64,000 bases of DNA from Sphingobacterium bambusae. Its GTDB lineage: Bacteria; Bacteroidota; Bacteroidia; Sphingobacteriales; Sphingobacteriaceae. Location: assembly GCF_033955345.1 (NCBI RefSeq), contig NZ_CP138332.1, positions 1,364,001 to 1,428,000 of the forward strand, read 5' to 3'. Position 1 is the stretch's first letter. The number at the start of each line of letters is the position of its first letter. The position numbers were made by a program, and so were the translations under genes. A model generated the notes under the pieces. It was given only the letters and a program-made list of their open reading frames with translations. It ran no database searches and was not told where the DNA came from. Positions 45,403-57,582 of the stretch are shown here, in pieces.

Positions 45403-45422
45403 CGAATGCTACGTAGCATTCG
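45403..45422. repeat. Perfect 20-nt palindrome, copy 2
   Basis: It has the same core as 45023-45046: CGAATGCTAC plus its reverse complement. Including the two preceding A, 22 bases are identical with copy 1, at a distance of 378 bp. Confidence 0.85.
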
Positions 45423-45540
45423 CAGCTTGGAGAATGCCAAAAAAGTGAACTACAGGCTACTTCAAGGTCGTTTTTGTTAAAGAAAAATAGTGCGTAGAGG
45501 GTCGCTGATAGTGCGTATTTTGAGGTGGGTAAATAACAAA

Positions 45541-45568
45541 AGGCCCCTCCAGTTTCCTGAAGGGGCCT
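45541..45568 (-). terminator. Terminator of the rRNA operon
   Basis: On the minus strand the 12-bp stem AGGCCCCTTCAG/CTGGAGGGGCCT, with a GAAA tetraloop and one G-U pair, is followed by TTTTGTTATTT, 10 nt past 5S rRNA. Confidence 0.9.
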
Positions 45569-45577
45569 CGTTTAAAA

Positions 45578-45688
45578 TTAGGCGCCGACCTACTCTCCCA
45601 CCTGTTACGGCAATACCATCGGCTCTGGCGGGCTTGACTTCTCTGTTCGGAATGGGAAGAGGTAGACACCGCCGATATAGGCACCTGA
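45578..45688 (-). rRNA. rrf: 5S ribosomal RNA
   Basis: This is about 111 nt. The terminal helix pairs AGGTGCC (5') with GGCGCCT (3'). The middle contains the typical ACCTCTTCCCATTCCGAACA-like segment, here with CCATTCCGAACAGAGAAG. It is the last gene of the operon; ends are estimated to within a few bases. Confidence 0.93.
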
Positions 45689-45697
45689 ATATCTTTG

Positions 45698-45768
45698 CAA
45701 AGTAAAAAGTCAAAATTCAAAAGTAAAAAACCTTACAGCATTTTTTAATTTTTATCTTTTAATTTTTA
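45698..45768. repeat. Left arm of the inverted repeat flanking 23S rRNA
   Basis: About 71 nt of A/T-rich sequence starting CAAAGTAAAAAGTCAAAATT is, with one small indel and a few mismatches, the reverse complement of 48846-48915. The two arms bracket the 23S gene. Confidence 0.85.
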
Positions 45769-45830
45769 ATTGCATAATGACATGCATTGAAAGAAAGAAA
45801 AAGAAGGAAGACAACAACGTTCTACCGGCG

Positions 45831-48715
<2,885 letters not shown>

Positions 48716-48845
48716 ATATACCCCTTTTGCTAGGTATATGGCTGCCTTTGTTCTACAAATCAAACAACTCGTGCTTGACTTTCAAACCATTGTTGTCTTC
48801 TCTTGTGTTTTCTTTCTTTCAATATGTCAAAGAACGGATTCGAAG

Positions 48846-48915
48846 TAAAAATTAAAAAGTAAAAATTAAAAAAACTGTACAGCTTTTGACTTTTAAATTT
48901 TGACTTTTTACTTTG
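48846..48915. repeat. Right arm of the inverted repeat flanking 23S rRNA
   Basis: About 70 nt ending in GACTTTTTACTTTG pairs with 45698-45768. In the transcript the two arms could form a roughly 70-bp stem around pre-23S rRNA. Confidence 0.85.
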
Positions 48916-48920
48916 AAATG

Positions 48921-48994
48921 TGGAGAATAACGGATTCGAACCGTTGACCCCCTGCGTGCAAGGCAGGTGCTCTAGCCAGCTGAGCTAATTCCCC
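48921..48994 (-). tRNA. tRNA-Ala (TGC)
   Basis: This 74-nt cloverleaf has acceptor GGGGAAT/ATTCTCC, discriminator A and anticodon TGC. It is the standard spacer tRNA between 16S and 23S. Confidence 0.97.
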
Positions 48995-49007
48995 TTTTTT
49001 GTAGTGG

Positions 49008-49081
49008 GTAATGGGTAGTGCGTAGTGCGATTTCAATGTCGCCATAAAAATTCGCGGTACGCAATACGCTATACGCATTAC
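49008..49081. repeat. Imperfect hairpin between tRNA-Ala and tRNA-Ile
   Basis: Arms 49008-49029 and 49060-49081 match at 18 of 22 positions as an inverted repeat. They contain TAGTGCGTA-type units that also occur at 45488-45496 and 45509-45517. Confidence 0.65.
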
Positions 49082-49087
49082 TTTCCG

Positions 49088-49161
49088 TAGTCCCGAGCAG
49101 ATTTGAACTGCTGACCCCTACATTATCAGTGTAGTGCTCTAACCAACTGAGCTACGGGACT
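49088..49161 (-). tRNA. tRNA-Ile (GAT)
   Basis: This 74-nt cloverleaf has acceptor AGTCCCG/CGGGACT, discriminator A and anticodon GAT. It is the first spacer tRNA after 16S. Confidence 0.97.
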
Positions 49162-49232
49162 AGCTTATCTTTCTCATCTTCTCTCGGTATCCACGTCCTC
49201 TCGGGGTGGGCACTTTCTTCTTTTCTTAGATG

Positions 49233-49289
49233 TTAGTAGGTAGATATTAGTACTTAGACAGGGTCTATATACTACATACTATCTACTAA
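49233..49289. repeat. Imperfect 27-bp hairpin between 16S and tRNA-Ile
   Basis: Arms 49233-49259 and 49263-49289 match at 20 of 27 positions, with a 3-nt loop. The arms are built from TTAGTAG/TAGAT-like units. Confidence 0.6.
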
Positions 49290-49343
49290 ATACTTTTTAA
49301 CGATCATGATGTGGCGCAACGAGTGTCAATTAGGACACTCTAG

Positions 49344-50872
<1,529 letters not shown>

Positions 50873-51022
50873 AATAATGAATTGTTCGATACCAGGCTAT
50901 TTACTAATAAATAACCGGAATCGTTTTTGTTGTATCTTACGATCCGTAATTGACAGGTTGATTTTTTGTTATTGTATAACTTTCATCTTCCGACTACTCG
51001 TTACGCTACATGATCATCTTTC

Positions 51023-51031
51023 TTAAAGAAC
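51023..51031 (-). promoter_or_regulatory. boxA-like antitermination element
   Basis: GTTCTTTAA on the minus strand resembles boxA (TGCTCTTTA), the NusB/S10 binding site in rRNA leaders, at a typical place about 150 nt before 16S. Confidence 0.35.
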
Positions 51032-51125
51032 TTTTCTCGCCGCCGCGTCGCGCTTTGGCTTTTTATATATCGTGGCATCACTGCCCGAACTATCTTGTTT
51101 GTTTCCCTCCTTCTCGTTGGGACTG

Positions 51126-51156
51126 CAAAGGTAGAAGACTTTTTTGGATTCGCAAA
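51126..51156 (-). promoter_or_regulatory. rRNA promoter P2
   Basis: TTTG, 19 nt, TACCTTTG on the minus strand is an exact consensus match. Transcription would start about 250 nt upstream of mature 16S. Confidence 0.75.
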
Positions 51157-51279
51157 ATAAAGTTGAACTTTTTTTTTGATGCCCTTTCGGGCTTTTTAAC
51201 CGTGGAAACGCCCTTCGTTAAAGGCTTTTTCCATCTTCTGTTTTTCGCTTTTCAATCGTCCCTCCCTTGCGGAGTGGTG

Positions 51280-51312
51280 CAAAGATAGAAACTTTGGCAT
51301 ATATCTTCCAAA
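51280..51312 (-). promoter_or_regulatory. rRNA promoter P1
   Basis: TTTG, 21 nt, TATCTTTG on the minus strand lies about 155 nt upstream of P2, giving tandem promoters. Confidence 0.6.
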
Positions 51313-51531
51313 CTATTCCAGCTTATTTCTTTCAGACAGCACACAAGATGCTGGAATACTGCGCAATATTTTTAGCGTAATGCATATCTTAGATTAATAT
51401 AACCCTACAGAAGCGTATCAACACGAGCTTATACTCGGTTCAATGAAGCTTCACCATCTTCATAAAAATAACATTTGTATTTTGGAACATTTTTTGTTAT
51501 ATTAACATCATACACCAAAGAAAGGTATTAT

Positions 51532-51666
51532 ATGATAAAAAAAGAAAAGATGAAAATGACCAAACTAGAGAAAAACCCTTACATGTATTACATGACAAAC
51601 TGGGGATTCGTTGAGCAAAGCTCCGAAAAAACAGACATCAGGTCTAAAAACAACAAACGAGGCTAG
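51532..51666 (+). CDS. Small ORF, 44 residues, unknown function
   Basis: MIKKEKMKMTKLEKNPYMYY is the start of a basic 44-residue peptide ending SKNNKRG. No domain is recognised. Support comes from context: a purine-rich AAAGG lies 10 nt before the ATG, and a good plus-strand terminator follows 25 nt after the stop codon with nothing else for it to serve. In-frame codons extend upstream to 51475, so a longer start is possible. It may be a small protein or the coding part of a short RNA. Confidence 0.4.
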   Translation: MIKKEKMKMTKLEKNPYMYYMTNWGFVEQSSEKTDIRSKNNKRG

Positions 51667-51691
51667 TCCTCAAAAGACGAAGAAAAAGAGG

Positions 51692-51720
51692 TGCTTTATG
51701 TGAATAAAGCATTTTATTTT
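51692..51720 (+). terminator. Terminator after the small ORF
   Basis: The 8-bp stem TGCTTTAT/ATAAAGCA with a GTGA loop is followed by TTTTATTTTTC on the plus strand. Confidence 0.7.
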
Positions 51721-51752
51721 TCTGTCGATCTGATCAAACACTCCCGCGACGC

Positions 51753-51932
51753 CTAAGCCTTACGCGTTTCCTCACCAACCTTTTCGTGCGAAATTTCATC
51801 TTCAAACAAAATACGAACAGAAGGTGTATAGGTATCCTCATGTTGCCCCGTTCGGGTTGCCCAGAAAAAAGCACCAAGAAAAACCAAGGCTATCAAGATA
51901 CTACAGCCAATCAAAAAAAATATAATATTCAT
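51753..51932 (-). CDS. ccoS: cbb3-type cytochrome oxidase assembly protein CcoS
   Basis: This 59-residue protein starts MNIIFFLIGCSILIALVFLG, one membrane helix, followed by AFFWATRTGQHED. The Leu/Ile/Ala-rich helix with FFWA and the acidic tail match CcoS, needed for heme and copper insertion into cbb3 oxidase in Rhodobacter. It begins 43 nt after ccoI and is probably the last gene of the hemN-ccoI-ccoS unit. In many related genomes ccoNO follows directly; here the rRNA operon region intervenes. Confidence 0.92.
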   Translation of the reverse strand: MNIIFFLIGCSILIALVFLGAFFWATRTGQHEDTYTPSVRILFEDEISHEKVGEETRKA

Positions 51933-51975
51933 AGTACACGCATCTTTATTTCCCCATCATTACTTTAAATAGCTA

Positions 51976-54375
51976 TCAAACCAATCGGTTTCTTCTTGCG
52001 AACCAACGGGTCGCCAAACTGGTAAACGAGATCACCGTCACCGTACTTATCGGCATTAATATGGCTGCAAACAAGGGCGACATCGTTCCTTGCACAGCAA
52101 AGCTCAAACCAATGATGTTGTAAGCCAGTGAAATGGCGAAACTCATATGAATCACTTTCACCGCATCTTTCGCAAAGGCAAAAAAACGCGGCAATTTATC
52201 GAATGATACCCCATCCAATATGGCATCACATCCCGGCGAAAAGTTATTGATATCGTCTGAAACAGCGATACCTAGATCAGCCTTCTTCAATGCTCCTGCA
52301 TCATTGAGGCCATCCCCGAGCATACACACCTGCAAGCCTTGATCCTGCCAAGTTTCGACCCGATAAAGCTTATCGGCAGGACTTTGATTGAACAACAACT
52401 GCGATGGTTGCGGAAAAATTACGCGAAGTGCATCGGCCCTACGCTCATTATCACCCGATAACAGGTGCAGCGCATAGCCTTCCTCGAACGCATGCACAAC
52501 CGAAGATAAGCCTTCCCGCCAAGATTGCTCTAGGCTGAAAAAACCACGGAGGTCTCCATCTACAGATATGTACACGGCGGTTCCATCTTGGTTAGCAATG
52601 GAGCCGACAACAAAATTGCCTGAACCAACCTTCAATTTATGCCCATCAAGTTCCGCCACAATACCCTTCCCAACCTGTTCATCAAATGCGGTCAGTTCCA
52701 GCGATGCATCTTCCGACAACCACTTAACGATCTCTCGACTTAGCGGATGACTAGAATGTCGACAAACAGCATGAATCAATTTACGATCGTACGCACTCAA
52801 GCTACCTTCAAAAAGCATGGTCGATGACTTCGGCGAAGAAATAGTTCCTGTTTTATCAAATACTATGCAATCTATAGCAGCCATCTGCTCCACAGCCGCG
52901 GTATTTTTGACATACATTTTATTCCTATCCAAAATAGAGAGCGCCGCCGATAGCGTAAAGGGCGAACTCAACGCTAACGCACAGGGACAAGCAATGATTA
53001 GTACCGCCGTGAATGCTCCCCAGGCGCGCGCAGGGTCTCCTCCAACTAGCCACACTGTTGCTGCAGCCAGTGCTATAGTAACCAACCCTATCGTAAAATA
53101 CTTACTGATAAAGCCTATGAATGTATCGAATTTCTTCTCATACTGCTTAAAGCTTTCGTTGTTCCATAATTTGGTGAGGTAGCTCTGCGAAACCGGCTTT
53201 ACCACCTCTAGCTCTATGGCCTCGCCCACTTGGCGACCGCCAGCATACACAATCTCCCCCAGCGATTTGGACATCACCTTGGATTCGCCGGTTACGAAGC
53301 TAAAGTCGATGGAAGCACGGCCTTTCAGTAGGATTGCATCTGCGGGCACAATCTCGTTATTGCGCACCCGTATCCTGTCGCCAACCTGCAGGTCGGCTAT
53401 TTGCACAGGCTGATCAGCTCCATCCCCTACCACCGTCACCGCAACCGGAAAATAAGAACGATAATCACGTTCAAAAGAGATGTGGTGATAGGTACGTTCT
53501 TGTACCCACTTACCGATCAGGATGAAGAACACTAAACTACAGAGCGTATCCGCAAAACCGGGTCCTGTTTGGGACAAAACCTCTACGGCCGTTCGTAAGA
53601 AAATAACGAAAATCCCCAATGCCAAAGGCACATCCAAATTCAGTTGACGCTGCTTGACGCTTTGCCAAGCGGACCGGAAATAATCGGAAGCACTATACAA
53701 TAAGGTAGGTACGGTAAAGCCTAAATTCATGTAACCGAAGAAATTCGCATAGTTTTTCTCGAAAGCATCCATGCCGAAATACTCTGGAAAACTTAACATC
53801 ATGGAGTTTCCGAAGCAGAAACCTGCAACGGCAATCTTGGCAACCAACTGGTTGTTGTTAATCGTTTTCCCTTGTTTCACAACATCCTGTAGAGTAATCT
53901 TAGGTTCATAGCCAATTTGTGTCAGCAACTCTACCAAGCCCCGCAGCGACAACTGCCTCGACTTAAAGGTGATACTCGCCTGTTTCTTCATAAAATCAAC
54001 CTGCGAGGCGAGCACCGCATCGTTCAACTTATAGAGATGTTCCAAAAGCCAAATACAAGAACTGCAATGCACAGCAGGAATGTACAGCGTGATAATACTG
54101 CGATCCTCATCCTGATAGTCCACTAATTTCTGTACAATGTTAGGCTCGTCCAAGTAGGATAAATCCACTTTAGCATCCTTTTGCGATTTACCCGGATGGG
54201 TATTATACCGATAGTAACTCTGCATATCGCTCTGCACGAGCACTTGATAAACGGTTTGGCAACCTAAGCAACAAAAACTGTGGTTATCCAATTGATAAGG
54301 GGAAGTTTCTTCCACAATAGCATCGCCACAATGGTAACATATGGTGTTTTTTTCCAGCAGTTTATAAGCACTCAT
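51976..54375 (-). CDS. ccoI: Copper-translocating P-type ATPase CcoI
   Basis: The 799-residue P1B-type ATPase has an N-terminal cysteine-rich metal-binding part (CYHCGDA at 13-16 and CCLGCQ at 35-39) and an HMA-like domain with HCSSCIW (C104/C107). The membrane copper motif is IACPCALALSSP and the phosphorylated Asp is in FDKTGTISSP. GDGLNDAGALKKADLGIAVSDD marks the hinge. The double Cys N-terminus and the neighbours identify it as CcoI/FixI, which exports copper for cbb3 CuB assembly, rather than a CopA detoxification pump. It follows hemN after 60 nt and precedes ccoS. Confidence 0.95.
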   Translation of the reverse strand: MSAYKLLEKNTICYHCGDAIVEETSPYQLDNHSFCCLGCQTVYQVLVQSDMQSYYRYNTHPGKSQKDAKVDLSYLDEPNIVQKLVDYQDEDRSIITLYIPAVHCSSCIWLLEHLYKLNDAVLASQVDFMKKQASITFKSRQLSLRGLVELLTQIGYEPKITLQDVVKQGKTINNNQLVAKIAVAGFCFGNSMMLSFPEYFGMDAFEKNYANFFGYMNLGFTVPTLLYSASDYFRSAWQSVKQRQLNLDVPLALGIFVIFLRTAVEVLSQTGPGFADTLCSLVFFILIGKWVQERTYHHISFERDYRSYFPVAVTVVGDGADQPVQIADLQVGDRIRVRNNEIVPADAILLKGRASIDFSFVTGESKVMSKSLGEIVYAGGRQVGEAIELEVVKPVSQSYLTKLWNNESFKQYEKKFDTFIGFISKYFTIGLVTIALAAATVWLVGGDPARAWGAFTAVLIIACPCALALSSPFTLSAALSILDRNKMYVKNTAAVEQMAAIDCIVFDKTGTISSPKSSTMLFEGSLSAYDRKLIHAVCRHSSHPLSREIVKWLSEDASLELTAFDEQVGKGIVAELDGHKLKVGSGNFVVGSIANQDGTAVYISVDGDLRGFFSLEQSWREGLSSVVHAFEEGYALHLLSGDNERRADALRVIFPQPSQLLFNQSPADKLYRVETWQDQGLQVCMLGDGLNDAGALKKADLGIAVSDDINNFSPGCDAILDGVSFDKLPRFFAFAKDAVKVIHMSFAISLAYNIIGLSFAVQGTMSPLFAAILMPISTVTVISFTSLATRWFARRNRLV

Positions 54376-54435
54376 CTTGAATCACTTTTATGGTACACTT
54401 AAATTGTTATTAAGAAGTTAAGCTTTGTTTCAGCC

Positions 54436-55794
54436 CTATATCGCCTGACTGAATACATTCTTAGAGGCCGCTGCGCGGTGCAACCGTTGGTCGAATGCCA
54501 TACAGATATTTCGCAGGAAGGACTTCCCTACTGCCGTAGCTTGCACATGCATTCCCAACACATTTACCAATCCATCTTCCTGCAAAGGCTGCAGACGTTC
54601 CAATATCGCTGCTGTCAACAGACTATCCGGCTCCAAACGAACGGACGACCGACACATCATATCCAATACATATTGACGAATACAGCCATCTTCTTCGTTC
54701 AAAAGATGTCCCTTCATGATGGGCAGCTGCCCGTCATCCAGCAATCGGTAATATTCCTCGACCGTCTTTACATTTTGGGCAAAGCAAGTCCAGGCGTCGC
54801 TGATAGACGAAACACCCAAACCTAGCAGCAACGGCGTATATCGATCGGCATAGCCCATAAAATTTCTATGAAGGCGACCATCTTCTGCGGCCTTAAACAA
54901 CTCATCTTCTTCCCGTGCGAAATGATCCATGCCCACATCGCGATAGCCGTCCCGCTCGATCAACTGTTTTCCCAGAGTATACAAGGCCAATTTTTCCTGC
55001 CCCACGGGCAGATCAAACTCTGTAAAGCGCCGTTGACCGGGCTTTAACCAAGGCACGTGCGCATAGCTGTAAAAAGAAATACGATCGGGATTTAGCAGCA
55101 GGGATTGCCCTATCGTTGCTGCGATCTTTTCTTGCGTTTGCAAAGGCAATCCATAGATCAGATCAAAATTAATCGAGCGATAACCGATCTTTCGTGCCGC
55201 ACTGACAACGCGCTCCACGTCGGCCACGCTTTGATGCCTATTGATCAGAAATTGCACATGCGGATCAAAATCCTGTATACCCAAGCTCAACCGCGTAAAG
55301 CCTAGATCAAACAGGGTTTGCAAATGTTCGTCGGAGGTATTTGCCGGATGAGCCTCGAAGGAAAACACCGCTTGATCAGTGACAAACACATCCTTTAGTA
55401 ATTCATCGACCAAAAAGCGGAGGTTACGGGCTTCAAAAAAAGTCGGCGTGCCTCCACCAAAATGAATCTCGCTCACCCGAATTTCATTTCCCAACAAAGC
55501 CTTATACATACTCCACTCTTTCAATAGATGTGCTATGTAAGGCATCTCTACCGCATGATTTTTGGTGATCCGCGTGTTACATCCGCAATACGTGCACAAA
55601 CTTTCACAAAATGGAAGATGTATATATAGGCTTATACCGACATCCTTAGACCTGTTGAAAGTATCTTGCAAATGCTGCAGCCAACCATCTACATGGAATG
55701 CTTCCTGATCCCAAAATGGGACCGTGGGATAACTTGTATAGCGGGGCGCCGCCACATTATATTTTTCGGTCAGTTCATGCATTACGTTCTTCAT
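54436..55794 (-). CDS. hemN: Oxygen-independent coproporphyrinogen III oxidase
   Basis: The 452-residue radical SAM enzyme makes protoporphyrinogen IX from coproporphyrinogen III without O2. The 4Fe-4S site is YIHLPFCESLCTYCGCN (C63, C67, C70, plus C72 as in HemN). EIHFGGGTPTFFEARNL, SINFDLIYGLPLQTQEKI and GMDHFAREEDELFKA are also standard HemN blocks, and the opening EKYNVAAPRYTSYPTVPFW distinguishes HemN from HemW. The ORF start (55794) overlaps the LDH-like gene by 20 nt; an internal ATG at 55782 would still overlap. It supplies heme at low oxygen, matching its neighbours ccoI and ccoS. Confidence 0.96.
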   Translation of the reverse strand: MKNVMHELTEKYNVAAPRYTSYPTVPFWDQEAFHVDGWLQHLQDTFNRSKDVGISLYIHLPFCESLCTYCGCNTRITKNHAVEMPYIAHLLKEWSMYKALLGNEIRVSEIHFGGGTPTFFEARNLRFLVDELLKDVFVTDQAVFSFEAHPANTSDEHLQTLFDLGFTRLSLGIQDFDPHVQFLINRHQSVADVERVVSAARKIGYRSINFDLIYGLPLQTQEKIAATIGQSLLLNPDRISFYSYAHVPWLKPGQRRFTEFDLPVGQEKLALYTLGKQLIERDGYRDVGMDHFAREEDELFKAAEDGRLHRNFMGYADRYTPLLLGLGVSSISDAWTCFAQNVKTVEEYYRLLDDGQLPIMKGHLLNEEDGCIRQYVLDMMCRSSVRLEPDSLLTAAILERLQPLQEDGLVNVLGMHVQATAVGKSFLRNICMAFDQRLHRAAASKNVFSQAI

Positions 55795-56218
55795 CCTTGT
55801 GATCTATAGGTACAACATTACAATCCTTCATGCAGCAACATGCAGCGCCCACACAGCGTCCTTTGTCCCAAAGATTCAGGTTACGGATTGTCTGTTCGGC
55901 AATCCCTTTTGGGCTACCGTCTTCATAGGGCGTATTGGCAACTTGAATATTTAAATCGGCCGCGCGAAACAGATCGATATGATCGGTAGCCACCGATCGG
56001 GTAACAATTTTCTGTACGCCAACTGCCTTCATTTTGTCCAAAATAGCCGCATCGAGGCGATCATCTTCGGAGACAATAACCACCTCTTTCCCCAATGCGT
56101 AATGTAACGTATTAAAATTTAAAGCATTGGAAATCAATGTCAAATCATGCACTTTCCCGTTAGCTCGGGCAAGCAGTTCTTTTTCAAAATTCTTTATATT
56201 GTAGGCAACAGCTTTCAT
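55775..56218 (-). CDS. Truncated D-lactate dehydrogenase-like protein with Cys-rich tail
   Basis: The 147-residue protein resembles only the N-terminal substrate domain of D-2-hydroxyacid dehydrogenases (MKAVAYNIKNFEKELL, then VSEDDRLDAAILDKMKAVGVQKIVTRSVATDHIDLFRAADLNIQVANTP, with R74 in the substrate-binding place). The NAD-binding half is missing. After IAEQTIRNLNLWDKG it ends in a Cys cluster (C122, C127, C128, C129, C133: RCVGAACCCMKDC). It starts the hemN operon and overlaps hemN by 20 nt. I infer a binding or sensing protein for metal, heme or redox state rather than a dehydrogenase. It is not a pseudogene in appearance: it is full of well-kept codons and has its own promoter. Confidence 0.75.
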   Translation of the reverse strand: MKAVAYNIKNFEKELLARANGKVHDLTLISNALNFNTLHYALGKEVVIVSEDDRLDAAILDKMKAVGVQKIVTRSVATDHIDLFRAADLNIQVANTPYEDGSPKGIAEQTIRNLNLWDKGRCVGAACCCMKDCNVVPIDHKDEERNA

Positions 56219-56245
56219 GAAGTTCTTTTCTGTAAATTATATCCA

Positions 56246-56289
56246 CAAAATTACCTCCGTCCTCCGTTGAGCGAGATGTGTTGCATCAA
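56246..56289 (-). promoter_or_regulatory. Candidate FNR-type promoter of the LDH-like/hemN operon
   Basis: A TAATTTTG -7 element lies at 56246-56253 with no TTTG at the normal -33 place. Instead a TTGAT half-site starts a 14-nt window (56276-56289, TTGATGCAACACAT on the minus strand). It is centred near -41, where class II FNR-type activators bind. Only 7 of 10 defined bases match, with one good half-site. Confidence 0.4.
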
Positions 56290-56432
56290 GTAAGAAAATG
56301 ATAGTGGTCACAGAACAGCAAGGTCACTTAACGGCGTTCTTGTGGTATGATGAAGGGCTTATTGGAAACAGGTAAAAGTGGACAGGCCATAAAGCCTAAC
56401 GAATTATATGTAAACCTAAAACATAAAAAAAT

Positions 56433-56472
56433 CGCGTCTTCTGACGGGAAAATTTCACCGTCGGAAGACACG
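56433..56472 (-). terminator. Terminator of the kinase/regulator operon
   Basis: The 15-bp stem near CGCGTCTTCTGACGG and its partner, with two wobble or mismatch positions and a 10-nt loop, is followed by a T-run on the minus strand 42 nt past the regulator stop codon. It separates the ettA operon from the hemN operon. Confidence 0.82.
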
Positions 56473-56513
56473 ATATCAATCATCGACAACAGCTAATGCA
56501 GCGTCGGATATAA

Positions 56514-57572
56514 CTAAAATTTAACGCCTTTTAACTTGGCTATGGAGAACACCCGGATTGCATTACCTTCCTTGGTGATGAGGTGTTCGTCTTTAAAGTC
56601 GGCCAACATACGGCTGATCGTTTCATTTGCTGTTCCCGCCAGTGCGGCAAGGTCGTCGCGCGAGATACGAATCAGCACCTCATCCTGCTCTGCAGAAGAA
56701 GCTGTCTTTTCGGCTACGTTAACCAAAGCATTGGCCACGCGCTTGCGCACGGTGTCATAGGCGAAGCCCAGCATCTGCTCTTCCTTCTCGCGTATATTAC
56801 CCGATAGGAGCTTGATAAATTTACCCGCAATCAGTGGCTTGTTGTAAAGCAGCTCAAAAAACCGTTCCTTCGGGATCAGCGCGATCTCTGAGTCTTCCAA
56901 CGTCGCCGCATTATCGCTATACTTTTCATTAAGCAGCACCGTTTCATAGCCAAAAAATGTATCGTGGATATGTATGTCTGTCGAAAGCTCTCTTCCATCT
57001 TGATAGAAAAGGAAGCTTCGCACTTTACCTTTCAGGAGAAAATAGACGAAAATTGGAGAATCGCCCGCTTCGTATATAGATTGTTTCTTCTTGAATACTT
57101 TTATTCGCGCATCTTTCACTAAGTCCTGCAACAAATAATTCTGTTCATCCTCACTGAGATGAAGATGTGCTCGGCCATTGTTATGTCCCGCCAATTTTTC
57201 GCGCTTGCGAAAGCGGCTTTCTATCGCATTCAACAGCTCAATATCGTCGAATGGTTTGGTCAGGTAATCGTCTGCGCCCATTTCCATCGCTTTGCGTAGA
57301 TCGGCACGCTCTGATTTTGCCGTCAGAAAAATAAAAGGAATGTCTGCTGTTATTTCATTTTTACTAAGCATGTAGAGCACGCCATAGCCATCCAGCTCCG
57401 GCATCATGATATCACAGAGAATAAGATCTGGTTTATTTTTTAGGGCGAGATCCACGCCTACTTTTCCATCGGGCGCGGTTATAATTTCATAGTCTCCGGT
57501 TAGCGAAAGTACCTCCGCCGTTCCTTCGCGAATCTCAAAATTATCCTCAATTATCAATATTTTTTTTGCCAT
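56514..57572 (-). CDS. Response regulator fused to a CRP/FNR-type DNA-binding module
   Basis: This 352-residue protein has three parts: a receiver domain (about 1-125, phospho-acceptor D54 in LILCDIMMPELDGYG), a cyclic-nucleotide-binding-like beta-roll (about 150-260, QSIYEAGDSPIFVYFLLKG), and a CRP/FNR winged helix (about 285-350). The recognition helix reads NETISRML (E317, S320, R321), the E-x-x-S-R pattern that in FNR/FixK reads TTGAT half-sites. No FNR Fe-S cysteines exist, so O2 sensing must come from the partner. The gene lies 10 nt after the FixL-like kinase. In effect it combines FixJ and FixK, and probably controls cco and hem genes. Confidence 0.9.
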   Translation of the reverse strand: MAKKILIIEDNFEIREGTAEVLSLTGDYEIITAPDGKVGVDLALKNKPDLILCDIMMPELDGYGVLYMLSKNEITADIPFIFLTAKSERADLRKAMEMGADDYLTKPFDDIELLNAIESRFRKREKLAGHNNGRAHLHLSEDEQNYLLQDLVKDARIKVFKKKQSIYEAGDSPIFVYFLLKGKVRSFLFYQDGRELSTDIHIHDTFFGYETVLLNEKYSDNAATLEDSEIALIPKERFFELLYNKPLIAGKFIKLLSGNIREKEEQMLGFAYDTVRKRVANALVNVAEKTASSAEQDEVLIRISRDDLAALAGTANETISRMLADFKDEHLITKEGNAIRVFSIAKLKGVKF

Positions 57573-57582
57573 TATCGTCGTA

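Larger units (their letters stand above)
50873..51531. other. rRNA leader, promoters and spacer
   Basis: This 659-nt stretch holds the 16S leader (50873 to about 51121), two tandem rRNA promoters (51126-51156 and 51280-51312), a boxA-like element (51023-51031), and about 220 nt up to the small ORF in which I see no further element. Confidence 0.6.

Noticed and set aside
45023..45422. Insertion sequence bounded by the two palindromes
   Set aside because: There is no transposase ORF and no target-site duplication, and the two copies are direct as well as inverted repeats because of their symmetry.
45061..45440. Two short minus-strand ORFs between the palindromes
   Set aside because: They overlap each other, lack domains and start context, and one passes through the palindrome in a way any frame would.
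56514..57572. Classical FNR with a 4Fe-4S oxygen sensor
   Set aside because: No N-terminal cysteine cluster is present; the N-terminal domain is a receiver with phospho-acceptor D54.
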